Shown one piece after another: positions 19,948 through 28,618 of a stretch of DNA of 64,000 nucleotides (position 1 is the first letter of the stretch; the number at the start of each line of letters is the position of its first letter). Source of the stretch: Candidatus Villigracilis affinis. GTDB lineage: Bacteria; Chloroflexota; Anaerolineae; Anaerolineales; Villigracilaceae. Below the pieces are notes generated by a model, which was not told the DNA's origin, did no database searches, and worked only from the letters and a program-made list of their open reading frames with translations. The DNA lies in the NCBI GenBank assembly GCA_016718275.1, contig JADKEA010000001.1:1-64000 (forward strand). Reading direction: 5' to 3'. Made by a program: the position numbers and the translations under genes.

Positions 19948-21060
19948 CTATTTCTCGTAAGGAACACCATCGGCAGCAGGCGGCGTAGTCTTGCCGATAA
20001 TGCCCGTCAGGATGAACATGGTGAGAATATACGGTGTAAGCCCAACAATATAGGATTCCTGCAGGAACGACCATTGTGGAGGAATGACATCGCGGAAGAT
20101 CTGCATATTGATGAGAAGTGCCTGAGATGCACCGAAGACCAGCGAAGCCGCCCATGCGCCGATGGGAGTCCAGTTTCCGAAGATCATCGCTGCCAGTGAA
20201 ATAAAACCGCGTCCATTCGTAAGCAGAGGCTCAAAAGACGGGACTGATTCGATCGTAAAGTACGCACCAGCCAACCCGGCGAACATGCCGCCGATCAGAA
20301 CGTTTGCGTAGCGCATCTTGATCACATTGATGCCCACTGTATCAGCCGCTTTGGGGTGTTCACCCACCGCGCGGGTGCGCAATCCCCAACGCGTATTGAA
20401 CAACACATAGTGAGAGAAGAACACCAGCAGAATGGCGCTGATGGCAATCGGCTTTTGATCGAACACACGATTGATCGCCGCCAGGTTTTCGAGGCAGGAA
20501 GCAGATGTTCCGCAAACGGATGTAAAAATCTCTGTGAGTGGAACGTGAATGGTGGGTAAAACTCCCGGGGAGCTTGGCACACTGCCTTTAAATACGCTGG
20601 TTGCCCCGAAAAACAATTGACGATTCAAAAAGCCTGTTAAACCCACAGCCAGAATATTGATGACCGTTCCGCCGATGATCTGATCCACTTTGAATGTGAT
20701 GGAGAGCGCTGCATGAAGCAATGCCATTAGCATGCCAGTGAGTATTGCGAACATCACGCCGAGCACAATGCTGATCGAAGGCGGAATCTTGAAAATATGA
20801 TACATGTAAATGGCGCCCAACCAGCCGAAGAAAGCAGAGGTCAGCATCATACCTTCGATGCCGATATTAACCACCCCAGCCCGTTCGCAATAGACACCGG
20901 AAAGAGCGCCCAGCGCCAACGGTGTGGCGACTGCAATGGTGGTGGCCAGCATACTGGTGATGATCAACACAGGCGGTTGTTTCACCTGTCCGATCATGAC
21001 GACTGTGCCAAAAAGAACAACGATGATCAAGGCAATAAAGCCAAAACGTTTCCAGTCCAT
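19948..21060 (-). CDS. nucleoside-type ABC transporter permease (NupQ/YufQ type)
   Basis: The 370-residue membrane protein has about eight to ten hydrophobic segments and the family sequences GALSGVYCERAGVVNIGIEGMML, the EAA-like cytoplasmic loop and RAVGEHPKAADTVGINV (about residues 240-258). A periplasmic stretch with the Cys pair CGTSASC is inserted near residue 190, longer than usual. It forms the heterodimeric channel with the next permease (21069-22196), which it follows by eight bases, and couples to the ATPase. Typical substrates are nucleosides, bases or simple sugars. Confidence 0.9.
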   Translation of the reverse strand: MDWKRFGFIALIIVVLFGTVVMIGQVKQPPVLIITSMLATTIAVATPLALGALSGVYCERAGVVNIGIEGMMLTSAFFGWLGAIYMYHIFKIPPSISIVLGVMFAILTGMLMALLHAALSITFKVDQIIGGTVINILAVGLTGFLNRQLFFGATSVFKGSVPSSPGVLPTIHVPLTEIFTSVCGTSASCLENLAAINRVFDQKPIAISAILLVFFSHYVLFNTRWGLRTRAVGEHPKAADTVGINVIKMRYANVLIGGMFAGLAGAYFTIESVPSFEPLLTNGRGFISLAAMIFGNWTPIGAWAASLVFGASQALLINMQIFRDVIPPQWSFLQESYIVGLTPYILTMFILTGIIGKTTPPAADGVPYEK

Positions 21061-21068
21061 TTTTTCTC

Positions 21069-22196
21069 CTAGCCTCCCCAGCCCCGGGTGAGTACGACGC
21101 GTTCACCTTTGGATTTGATGCGATAGATATATCGCACGATCGCATCCGCTGCAACAAAAAGCAGAATGAACGCCTGGATCATGGAAATCAGGTCCACTGG
21201 CATTTGGGTAAGGAACTGCATGCGTGTCGCCCCATTGCGCATTGCCGCAAAAAGGAAAGCTGATAGTACAACCCCCAAAGGATGTGACTTTCCAAGCAGG
21301 GCAATGGCGATGGCATCATAGCCATACCCGATCGAAAAGCCAAGTTCATGACGGTAATTCAAGCCGGTCACTTCAATTGTGCCTGCAAGGCCAGCCAGCA
21401 TACCGGAAAGCGCCATGGTAAGGATGATAATTCGCTTGACATTAATGCCGGCATATTTCGCAGCATCCGGGTTCAAGCCCACGGTGCGGATCTGAAAACC
21501 CACGGTCGTTTTATTAAGTAACCACCAAATCCCAAACGCAACCAGCAAAGCAAGAATGAATCCCCAGTGCACACGCAGCCCATCGAAGATCGGAGGGATC
21601 CGTGCACTATCCGCAATCAACGGTGTACGCGCGATCACGTTGGTTGGGCTTCTATCCTTCATCACGCCGTTCAATAAAAAGGATGTGGTATTGAGTGCAA
21701 TGTAGTTCATCATGATGGTATTGATGACTTCATGCCCGCCCGTATACGCTTTTAACCATCCCACAATGGCCGCCCAAAGGCCGCCCATCAATACGCCAAA
21801 AAGGACCGCCAATGGAAGATGAATAATCGCAGGCAGATCGTAGCCAAGCCATTCAGGCAGGGCGTAACCGATCAATGACGAGGCAACTGCACCAACCGCC
21901 AGCTGACCTTCAGCGCCAATATTGAACAACCCGCCTTTGAAAGCCAGCGCAACAGCCAAGCCTGCAAAGATATATGGAGTCGCCCAAACGGCAGTCTCAC
22001 TTAATGCCTTCGTTGAGCCAAATGAACCTTCGATCAACCCCCGGTAGGCTAATATGGGATTTCCGCCTACAAATGCGATAATCACGCCGCCAACAACTAC
22101 CGCTGTCAGAATCGCCAAAAATGGGACCAGGCTGTTATCTGAAATCGTCTGCAATATTTGTTTTATCAGCGAATTTGATTGCTTTTCTTCTTGCAT
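21069..22196 (-). CDS. nucleoside-type ABC transporter permease (NupP/YufP type)
   Basis: This is the first permease of the importer, 375 residues with about nine membrane segments. Characteristic parts are KGGLFNIGAEGQLAVGA, the GGHEVINTIMMNYIALN loop (about residues 180-197) and the coupling region VGLNPDAAKYAGINVKR. The start is set at the ATG at 22196, preceded by GGAG; the open frame extends 22 codons further without a good ribosome-binding site. The ATPase and second permease follow with spacings of eight to nine bases, so the three are one transcription unit. Confidence 0.9.
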   Translation of the reverse strand: MQEEKQSNSLIKQILQTISDNSLVPFLAILTAVVVGGVIIAFVGGNPILAYRGLIEGSFGSTKALSETAVWATPYIFAGLAVALAFKGGLFNIGAEGQLAVGAVASSLIGYALPEWLGYDLPAIIHLPLAVLFGVLMGGLWAAIVGWLKAYTGGHEVINTIMMNYIALNTTSFLLNGVMKDRSPTNVIARTPLIADSARIPPIFDGLRVHWGFILALLVAFGIWWLLNKTTVGFQIRTVGLNPDAAKYAGINVKRIIILTMALSGMLAGLAGTIEVTGLNYRHELGFSIGYGYDAIAIALLGKSHPLGVVLSAFLFAAMRNGATRMQFLTQMPVDLISMIQAFILLFVAADAIVRYIYRIKSKGERVVLTRGWGG

Positions 22197-22289
22197 CCTT
22201 CGCTCCAGTGGAACTGTGAATTGTAGGACAATTATATCAAACAAGCCGCCTGGAAACCCCATACTGGTATTACAAAATCAAATAAAAAA

Positions 22290-22315
22290 GGGAAAGAGAC
22301 TGACGCCTCTTTCCC
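22290..22315 (-). terminator. intrinsic terminator between bmp and permease genes
   Basis: On the minus strand a 9-bp stem (GGGAAAGAG with its complement) and an eight-base loop are followed by CTTTTTTATTT. It lies just after the stop of the binding-protein gene and before the permeases, so it probably lets the binding protein be made in excess over the membrane parts. Confidence 0.85.
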
Positions 22316-22337
22316 TCTCTCTTACAACGTGAAAAAC

Positions 22338-23382
22338 TTACGGCTTGACAGGAGCAACGTTGGTCTTGATGGAGCCGTCGAGCAGACCCTTGTTGATCTC
22401 TTCCATGGTGGCCTTGACATCAGCGGGGACGCTGCTGTCGAGATCATGGAACGGAGCGTAACCAGCGGCGCCGAAGACGTTGCCATCAGCGATGGAACCA
22501 TCTTTGGTGGCCTTGATCAGGTCGGCAACTCCGGGGGTGATGAGCTTCATCGCGGAGGAGAGCATGCGGGAAGCAGCTTCGGGCAGGGTCAGGTACTGGT
22601 CGGTGTCCACGCCGATGGCGTAGGCGCCAGCCTGGGCGGCGGCGGTAATGGCGCCGTGCGGTGAGACCACCACAACCGAAGACTGCATCAGCGCCCTGGT
22701 CCATCATGGACTTGGCGGTCTGAGCGCCCCATTCGGGATCGGTGAAGGTCTTGTCGAAGCCCACATCGCTGTGGTACACAACGAATACTTCGGTGGTGGT
22801 TCCGTTCATGCCATCAGCATAAGCGGCGCCGGCTTTGTAGCCTTCACCAAAGCGCCAAACGGGAGGAACCACATCGGTACCGCAAACGGCGCCGATCTTG
22901 TGGCTCTCAGACATCATCGCAGCGAGGGCGCCAACGAGGAAGCCAGCGTTGTCTTCGGGGAAGTTCAAACCGGAAACGCCAGCGACGGTTTCAGCCTGGA
23001 ACTGATCCACGCCGATGAAGCGGACGCTCGGGTAGGTCGCAGCGGCGGCAGCGGTTGCTTCACCGAGACCGAAACCAACGGTCACGATGACATCGTAACC
23101 AGCATCACCGAACTGGGCGATGTTCTTGGCGTAATCCTTGGCATCGGATGTCTCAATGAATTGAACAACATCAGCCACGCCATCAGCCTGGGACTTCTGA
23201 ACACCTTCCCAAGCGGACTGGTTGAAGGATTTGTCATTGATCTTGCCCACGTCGGTCACGAGACCCACGCAGAACACTTCTTCCTTCGAGCAGTCTTCAG
23301 CGGTCGGCGCACTTGCACCGCAGGCAGTGAGGACCATCGAAGCGACGATCAACAGAGCCATTACAAAGTAAAGCTTTTTCAT
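22338..23382 (-). CDS. BMP-family substrate-binding lipoprotein, one frameshift
   Basis: This is the solute-binding lipoprotein of the importer, about 348 residues after repair. The signal peptide ends VLTACGAS behind an AGGAGA site at the ATG at 23382. Family marks are GLVTDVGKINDKSFNQSAWEG, PSVRFIGVDQ, FPEDNAGFLVGALAA and, after the break, GAYAIGVDTDQY with the end KTNVAPVKP. One base is missing near 22660, in the loop after AVFGCGGLT, where the normal sequence continues GAITAAAQAG. The close ATPase and permeases and the family type point to nucleoside uptake. Confidence 0.88.
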
Positions 23383-23510
23383 TTTTTCTTCTCCTAAGAA
23401 TAGGGTTTTAAAAGTCTGCCTTTTTGGCAAAGCCTTTACGACTTTGCAAGTATAAATCTTTATATTTTATTGTGCAAGCCTGAACTATTACAGGCATATT
23501 TCAAGCCAAA

Positions 23511-24500
23511 TTATGGCTTTTGAGGCGACACATTCGTCTTAATTTCACCGTTCAAAAGCCCCAAAATCACAGAATCCATTTCGCGAGCCAAACTTTCGGG
23601 GAATTTCTGATTAAACGGCACAAACCCAAACTGACCATTCGCCTGCTCCCAGACATTTCCGCCCCGCAGCAAGCGGATCATATTCTGGACCTCGAAACTG
23701 GCCCTGCCATAGACAGAGGAAACAACCCCGTAGCCCGCTGCACCCTGATCCCGCTCCGCACCAATGGCTTCAACCTGCTCATCCAACGCCGCGCGGAGTG
23801 CCCCCTCCCCCGTGACGCCGCCCGCTGCAAAAATCACATCCGCACCCTGCCGAATTAAAGCCAGCCCCGTTTCATATCCCCAATCATCGTCTATGAAAAG
23901 ACTTTCGCGGCTGGCATTTTCACGATAGGTCACCATCACCTTGATGTTCTCATCCACAGACAACACCCCGGCGCGGAAACCTTCACAATACCGCCACATC
24001 GAATCGATCTCGCTTGTCTCGCAAGCCGCGCCGACAACTCGCATTTCAGAAAGACGGGCCGCCAGCACCCCAGCCAGAAATCCCATTTGGTCTTCTGCAA
24101 ATGTAACAGAGGCTAAATTCGGGCGCACTTCCTCTTGAGGCTGGGATATGCCCACGAAAACAGAATCAGGATACAGGTTCGCACCACGAAGCGTTTCGTC
24201 ATCCATGCCCGGGCCTGTCGTGAAGATCACATCAAATCCTCGTTCCGCAAAATAGGCGATGTTCTTTTCGTAATCACGCGCATCGACCGATTCGATGTAC
24301 TCAACCTGATTGGCCAGCCCACCCGCCTTGGATTCCTCTAACCCGTCCCAGGTTTCCTGATTCATACCATGGTCGTTAATACCGCGCGTATCGGTGACCA
24401 ATGCCGCGCAAAAGACTTCTTCACTAAAACAATCTTGCGATTGCATGCAGGCCGTGAGAGCCGTCAATGCAATCGCAAGAAGAAATATTTTAAATTTCAA
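23511..24500 (-). CDS. second BMP-family substrate-binding lipoprotein
   Basis: This intact 329-residue paralogue of the neighbouring binding protein shares the lipobox (ALTACMQ), ALVTDTRGINDHGMNQETWDG, FAEDQMGFLAGVLAARLSE and the end IKTNVSPQKP. Several ligand-site positions differ: GINDHGMN replaces GKINDKSFN, and TFAEDQ replaces NFPEDN. It may therefore bind a different compound while using the same permeases. It begins with TTG, supported by TTAGGA nine bases before, and follows the MFS gene by ten bases, so it may be co-transcribed with that gene rather than with the importer. Confidence 0.87.
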   Translation of the reverse strand: MKFKIFLLAIALTALTACMQSQDCFSEEVFCAALVTDTRGINDHGMNQETWDGLEESKAGGLANQVEYIESVDARDYEKNIAYFAERGFDVIFTTGPGMDDETLRGANLYPDSVFVGISQPQEEVRPNLASVTFAEDQMGFLAGVLAARLSEMRVVGAACETSEIDSMWRYCEGFRAGVLSVDENIKVMVTYRENASRESLFIDDDWGYETGLALIRQGADVIFAAGGVTGEGALRAALDEQVEAIGAERDQGAAGYGVVSSVYGRASFEVQNMIRLLRGGNVWEQANGQFGFVPFNQKFPESLAREMDSVILGLLNGEIKTNVSPQKP

Positions 24501-24510
24501 TTTTTTATTC

Positions 24511-25790
24511 CTAATTTACTTGTGACGCTTCTCCGCGCTTGACGCCAAGCATCAGCCACAGTGCAACCATCATGAATAACGGCGAGATCAACATAATGAT
24601 GTTGTAGTTTCCCCCGGTCAATTCAATGGCCCAGCCGTTCACGTTCGGGCCGACGATCGCAGAGAAGGTGGAGAACAGGTAATACAAACCCGTGAAAGTG
24701 CCGATGCGCGCCGCATTGGTCAAATCCACGATCATGGGCAGGGAATTGATATTGATCAACGCCCAGGCCGCGCCGCCAAAGATCAGCAGGACGCCCGCCA
24801 ACGTAAGCATGCGCGGACCACCTTCCACCAACGGAATGCCAACCAAAGGCAGAGGCGCGATACCCGTCAAAAGCGCCTTCGCGGGGGTCACGTAAAGCAG
24901 TACGAGCATGATGGTCAATGTGATCAAACCGATCGAGATCGTGGTTCGGCGTCCGATCTTGCCTGCGATAAACCCAGACGGGATGGCAAACAGCACGAAG
25001 AACAACGGCAGCACCGACAACAAGGTTGCGCCATCGCCTTCATGCAAGCCGAGGTGATTCTTGGCATACAACGTGAAGAAGGTTTCTACAGCAGAAAAGC
25101 CGATGAACCAGAAGAAGATGGCAAAAGAATGCGAAGTCCGCTTTTATCTTCATCATTGATCACTTCGCGCAGACTGGCAAACATACCGGGTTGCGCTTCC
25201 GTGGTTGAATATTCCTTCGGTTCTTCGATGAAGAGGTAAACGATCAAAGCGGAAAGCAAAACCAAGCCTGAACCGAGCCAAAACGGAAAATTGGGACTCA
25301 TCTTATACAAAAGGCCGCCCGTTTGCAAAGCAACAATTGTGCCAATGCCGCCCATAAAATTGATGATGCCATTCGCCTGCGAGCGGAATTCAGAAGGTGT
25401 AATATCGGGCATCAACGCGATGACGGGCGTGCGCCAAAATGCGGCGCTCAAAAGCAATGTGCTTGTGCAAGCCACAAATAACGGCAATATGGCTGGCAAT
25501 GGGATCAACCCAAAGGCCACGGCTGTGATCGGCGCACCGATCAGCAAAAACGGAATACGGCGGCCCATGGGCGTGCGTAATCGGTCAGACCATGCGCCGA
25601 CGGGCGGCTGAATAAACAAAGCCGCAATATTATCCAATGTCATGAAAAAACCCACCACGATGGGTGAGAGGCCGAATTTTTCCGAAAGAAAGATCGGGAC
25701 GAAGGCGTTATACACTCCCCAGACCACACTTAAACCAAAAAAGCCAAAGCCGAGCAGAAAGGTCTTGCCGTAATTCAATCGTGATGACAT
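24511..25790 (-). CDS. MFS transporter, one frameshift
   Basis: This is a major facilitator protein of about 426 residues with twelve hydrophobic segments once joined. The first half has GVYNAFVPIFLSEKFGL, the DNIAALFIQPPVGAWSDR loop (the family's Asp-Arg loop after helix 2) and MGRRIPFLLIG. The second half begins FFWFIGFSAVETFFTLYAK and has GFIAGKIGRRTTISIG. It resembles the SLC45/sugar-type group. The frame breaks near 25130, where one base is lost after GLR. The ATG at 25790 is preferred because GGAGGAAACG precedes it; another ATG lies four codons earlier. Substrate unknown. Confidence 0.82.
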
Positions 25791-25810
25791 CGTTTCCTCC
25801 ATGCAATGGG

Positions 25811-25915
25811 TACAGGGTGAAAGTTACAGGTTGAAGGTTGCAGGCTTAAAAGTTGAAGGACTTGGGTGAGTAGTCGATATATCAACATTCCAACTTACGA
25901 ACTTTCCAACCTGCC
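25811..25915. repeat. degenerate heptamer repeats around the trmD stop
   Basis: From 25811 to 25859 the sequence falls into seven-base units of the type TACAGGG, TGAAAGT, TACAGGT, TGAAGGT, TGCAGGC. From about 25885 the complementary pattern appears (AACTTTCCAACCTGCC), giving a loose inverted arrangement that runs into the last codons of trmD. The unit resembles the GGTTGAA heptamer in queG. Confidence 0.65.
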
Positions 25916-26722
25916 TTATGAACTTTTCAACTTTTGGATAAATTTCAGGTCTTCCTTCGTCAATTCGGCCTTTTCAAGCATGTCCGGCCTTTTCTTGAAG
26001 GTCCGCTCCAAAGCTTGTTGCCGCCGCCATTTGTCTATTTTTGCGTGGTCACCGGAAAGCAGAATGTCGGGAGCCTTCCAGCCGCGAAACTCGGGCGGAC
26101 GGGTGTAGTGTGGATATTCAAGCAGGCCCATGGCATGCGAGTCATCCTGCGCGCCAGTAGGGTCACCTAGCACATCGGGGAGTAATCGCGCAATGGCGTC
26201 AATGAGAATGAGCGCGGGAAGTTCCCCGCCTGTGAGCACAAAATCGCCGATGGAAATTTCATCGGTGACAAGGTGTTCGCGGATGCGTTCGTCGATGCCT
26301 TCGTAGCGGCCACAGATCAGGGCAATGCGCGGGTGCGCAGAAAGCTCCTGGGCGATGGTTTGATTAAAGACACGTCCCTGCGGGGTGAGTAAAATGATCG
26401 GGACGTTTGAATCAGGATTCGGCGGAGTCGGTATCGCTTCGTCCCGAACGGAAGCTGAGGGTTCTTCGAGGCTGTCGTTGAAGGGCGTGTTCAATCCAAT
26501 GACAGTTTCAACCGCCTCGAAAACGGGGTCGGGTTTCATCACCATTCCGCCGCCGCCGCCGTAGGGGGTGTCGTCGGTCATGTGATGCTTGTCATGGGTA
26601 TAATCGCGGATGTTATGCACACGCACATGAATCAATCCCCGTTCGCGGGCACGTTTGATAATACTGGTGTCAAGATACGAGGGGAATACTTCGGGCAAAA
26701 GGGTGAAAACCTCAAATTGCAT
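25916..26722 (-). CDS. trmD: tRNA (guanine-N1)-methyltransferase TrmD
   Basis: TrmD methylates G37 of tRNAs with G36G37 using S-adenosylmethionine, in the trefoil-knot SPOUT fold. Present are MQFEVFTLLPEVF, DDTPYGGGGGMVMKPDPVFEA, the knot segment LICGRYEGIDERIRE, DEISIGDFVLTGGELPAL and the C-terminal HYTRPPEFRGW motif. At 268 residues it is slightly long because about 20 residues (SLEEPSASVRDEAIP) are inserted near residue 90. The final codons (QKLKSS) are written in a heptamer repeat that continues beyond the stop. rpsP, rimM and rplS, usual partners, are absent. Confidence 0.94.
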   Translation of the reverse strand: MQFEVFTLLPEVFPSYLDTSIIKRARERGLIHVRVHNIRDYTHDKHHMTDDTPYGGGGGMVMKPDPVFEAVETVIGLNTPFNDSLEEPSASVRDEAIPTPPNPDSNVPIILLTPQGRVFNQTIAQELSAHPRIALICGRYEGIDERIREHLVTDEISIGDFVLTGGELPALILIDAIARLLPDVLGDPTGAQDDSHAMGLLEYPHYTRPPEFRGWKAPDILLSGDHAKIDKWRRQQALERTFKKRPDMLEKAELTKEDLKFIQKLKSS

Positions 26723-26827
26723 GAACGGATTTTAGCATAGAAAATTAGACAGGACATCTTTTTACCCAAATACGGGTTTTAGACTATCGAACCAATCAAC
26801 CACACCACCAAACGCCAGGAGTTTTAA

Positions 26828-27529
26828 GTGAATAACTATATCGCCCTCATCATTACCTTTGCCGCCTCGCTTTTGTTTTTGCGTTCCATGGATTTCATCG
26901 CCCATCGCGGCTGGATGGATGGAAAACTCAGCCGCAAGGTCATCCACATTGGCACGGGTCCCCTCTTCGTGTTGTGTTGGTTCCTTTTCAATGATGCACC
27001 CGAGGCCCGCTGGCTTGCGGCGTTGGTACCTTTCGCCGTGACGGCGCAATTTGCGTTGATCGGGCTAGGGGTATTGAAAGATGAAGCATCTGTGCAGGCC
27101 ATGTCACGCACGGGTGACCCGAAGGAAATTTTACGCGGGCCGCTTTATTACGGCATTATGTTCGTCGCTCTGACGTTGATCTACTGGCGCGAGAATCCCA
27201 TCGGCATCATCGCGTTGATGATGATGTGCGGCGGCGATGGCATTGCAGATATCGTTGGGCGGCGCATCCCTTCGCCCAAACTGCCATGGAGCAAGGAAAA
27301 ATCCATTGCGGGCATGGTCAGCGTTTTCGTGGGCGGCTTGCTGATGGCAGGCGCCATGATCTACATTTATGTGGCGGCTGGTGTTTTCGCATCCCCGTTC
27401 ACCCATTATGTATTACCGATCACGCTCATTGCGCTCGCGGGTGCAGCAGTCGAGTCATTGCATTACAAGGATATTGACAACGTGACCATGACTCTCGCTT
27501 CGGCATTGATCGGCGGTTTGTTCTTCTAA
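26828..27529 (+). CDS. phytol/dolichol-kinase-like CTP-dependent lipid kinase
   Basis: The 233-residue membrane protein has six or seven hydrophobic segments, the motif GKLSRKVIHIGTGPLF (about residues 32-47) and GGDGIADIVGRRIPSPKLPW with KSIAG (about 137-162). These are the nucleotide-binding marks of the dolichol kinase/phytol kinase/phosphatidate cytidylyltransferase group. It would phosphorylate an isoprenoid alcohol using CTP, perhaps salvaging geranylgeraniol or phytol for quinones or membrane lipids. The start is GTG with AGGAG seven bases before. It is divergent from trmD and converges with the PIG-L gene across a perfect palindrome. Confidence 0.8.
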   Translation: MNNYIALIITFAASLLFLRSMDFIAHRGWMDGKLSRKVIHIGTGPLFVLCWFLFNDAPEARWLAALVPFAVTAQFALIGLGVLKDEASVQAMSRTGDPKEILRGPLYYGIMFVALTLIYWRENPIGIIALMMMCGGDGIADIVGRRIPSPKLPWSKEKSIAGMVSVFVGGLLMAGAMIYIYVAAGVFASPFTHYVLPITLIALAGAAVESLHYKDIDNVTMTLASALIGGLFF

Positions 27530-27558
27530 AATCAATTGCCACAGACAAAAAGGATTTT

Positions 27559-27604
27559 TTAACGCAAAGACGCCAGAGACTAGTCTCTGGCGTCTTTGCG
27601 TTAA
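27559..27604. terminator. 46-bp perfect palindrome, bidirectional terminator
   Basis: The two 23-base halves, starting TTAACGCAAAGACG, are exact reverse complements centred between 27581 and 27582. T-rich sequence lies on both sides. It sits between two convergent genes, so it can end both transcripts. Its arms also resemble the dispersed palindrome at 13989-14047. Confidence 0.8.
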
Positions 27605-27621
27605 TTTAAGCGGAAATTCGG

Positions 27622-28368
27622 CTACTCACCCGGTATATCATCTTCTTTTTTCAAGATCATCACTTTGTAGGCTTCGGCAAAGTCGAGGCCTTTTTCTTTG
27701 CCTTCCTCTTTTGCCCACTCGTGCATCCAATCATCCACATCATGGGTATCAGACTGGCTAACGTGTTTCTTCAACGCTTCGATCTTGATGTCGATGGTTT
27801 CGCCGATATCGACCCAGGTATCGGATTTTTCCGACCCGTGAATATACAGCCGCTTGACGTTGTGCGGTTCGTGCCCCGCTTCGAGCAGGTCGGTGAACAT
27901 GAGCCTGGTCCCAGCTGACGGGAAGACCGCGTATGTGGCCGCTTCTGCCGCAGCACGATGATCCGGGTGGTTGATGTATCCGTTTCCGTAGAACCAGGCC
28001 GAAGGGTCGCCCGATACGACAACGTCAGGTTTGTACATGCGGATGAGTCGTGTCAAGTCTTTGCGCAGGGCGAGGCTGGCGGTCAATTCTCCATCTGGAT
28101 AATGAAGAAAGACGGTTTCAGCGATGCCGAGCACTTCGTTAGCGGCCAGTTGTTCCGCTTCACGCAGTTTTGCCAGCACAGGTTTATAGTCTGCGCCTTT
28201 GGTTACATCATTTGAACCAGAGTCGCCGCTAGTGATAAGAACGGAGATGACTTTGCATCCCGCTTTGGCCCATTTGGCAAGCGTGCCCGCAACAGTAAAA
28301 TCCTGGTCATCGGGGTGGGCCTGAATGGACATTGCGATCTTTGGGAGATATTCTTTTTCGTTGGACAT
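27622..28368 (-). CDS. PIG-L/LmbE family deacetylase
   Basis: This zinc-dependent N-acetyl hydrolase fold protein of 248 residues has the metal motif AHPDDQDF (about residues 17-24), SGDSGSN, a conserved Asp in DVVVSGDPSAWF, and the second metal ligand motif NHPDHRAAAEA (about 140). Family members remove acetyl groups from GlcNAc-inositol, bacillithiol precursors or polysaccharide sugars. The extended C-terminal part with HVSQSDTHDVDDW is typical of Chloroflexota members. No thiol-cofactor genes are near, so the substrate is open. The start has no clear ribosome-binding site. Confidence 0.85.
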   Translation of the reverse strand: MSNEKEYLPKIAMSIQAHPDDQDFTVAGTLAKWAKAGCKVISVLITSGDSGSNDVTKGADYKPVLAKLREAEQLAANEVLGIAETVFLHYPDGELTASLALRKDLTRLIRMYKPDVVVSGDPSAWFYGNGYINHPDHRAAAEAATYAVFPSAGTRLMFTDLLEAGHEPHNVKRLYIHGSEKSDTWVDIGETIDIKIEALKKHVSQSDTHDVDDWMHEWAKEEGKEKGLDFAEAYKVMILKKEDDIPGE

Positions 28369-28397
28369 GGCGGTGATTTTACCAGAGGGTTAAAGTC

Positions 28398-28429
28398 AGA
28401 GCGCCAGGGGCTGCCGACCCTGGCGCTCT
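28398..28429 (+). promoter_or_regulatory. hairpin before the possible leader peptide
   Basis: A 12-bp perfect stem (AGAGCGCCAGGG with its complement) and an eight-base loop are followed by TTCT and then by AAGGAGGAG. It could be a terminator, a 5' leader hairpin on the plus strand, or part of the PIG-L leader on the minus strand. The short T tail makes a strong terminator unlikely. Confidence 0.45.
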
Positions 28430-28451
28430 TTCTACAAGGAGGAGAAGAGAA

Positions 28452-28523
28452 ATGAGCTTGTGTCATTACTTTATCATAGGCATTCAAATACTACTTGACG
28501 CCAACCCTACGCCTCTCCCATGA
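28452..28523 (+). CDS. possible 23-residue leader peptide
   Basis: A very strong AAGGAGGAG site lies eight bases before an ATG opening a 23-codon frame, MSLCHYFIIGIQILL and so on, ending TGA at 28521. It stands about 95 bases before the aromatic amino acid lyase gene. The Cys-His-Tyr-Phe run near the start would allow control by availability of histidine or aromatic residues, which are the class of substrate of the lyase. This role is inference. The frame could also be a chance one or a truncated gene. Confidence 0.35.
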   Translation: MSLCHYFIIGIQILLDANPTPLP

Positions 28524-28618
28524 TTACGCAACGTCTGTCCTGCCTTCTTCCTGCGTCGCTTTTCACAATATAATGAAAGCGAAGTACAATTTCAAAATAT
28601 CAAAAAGGAGATTTGCCC

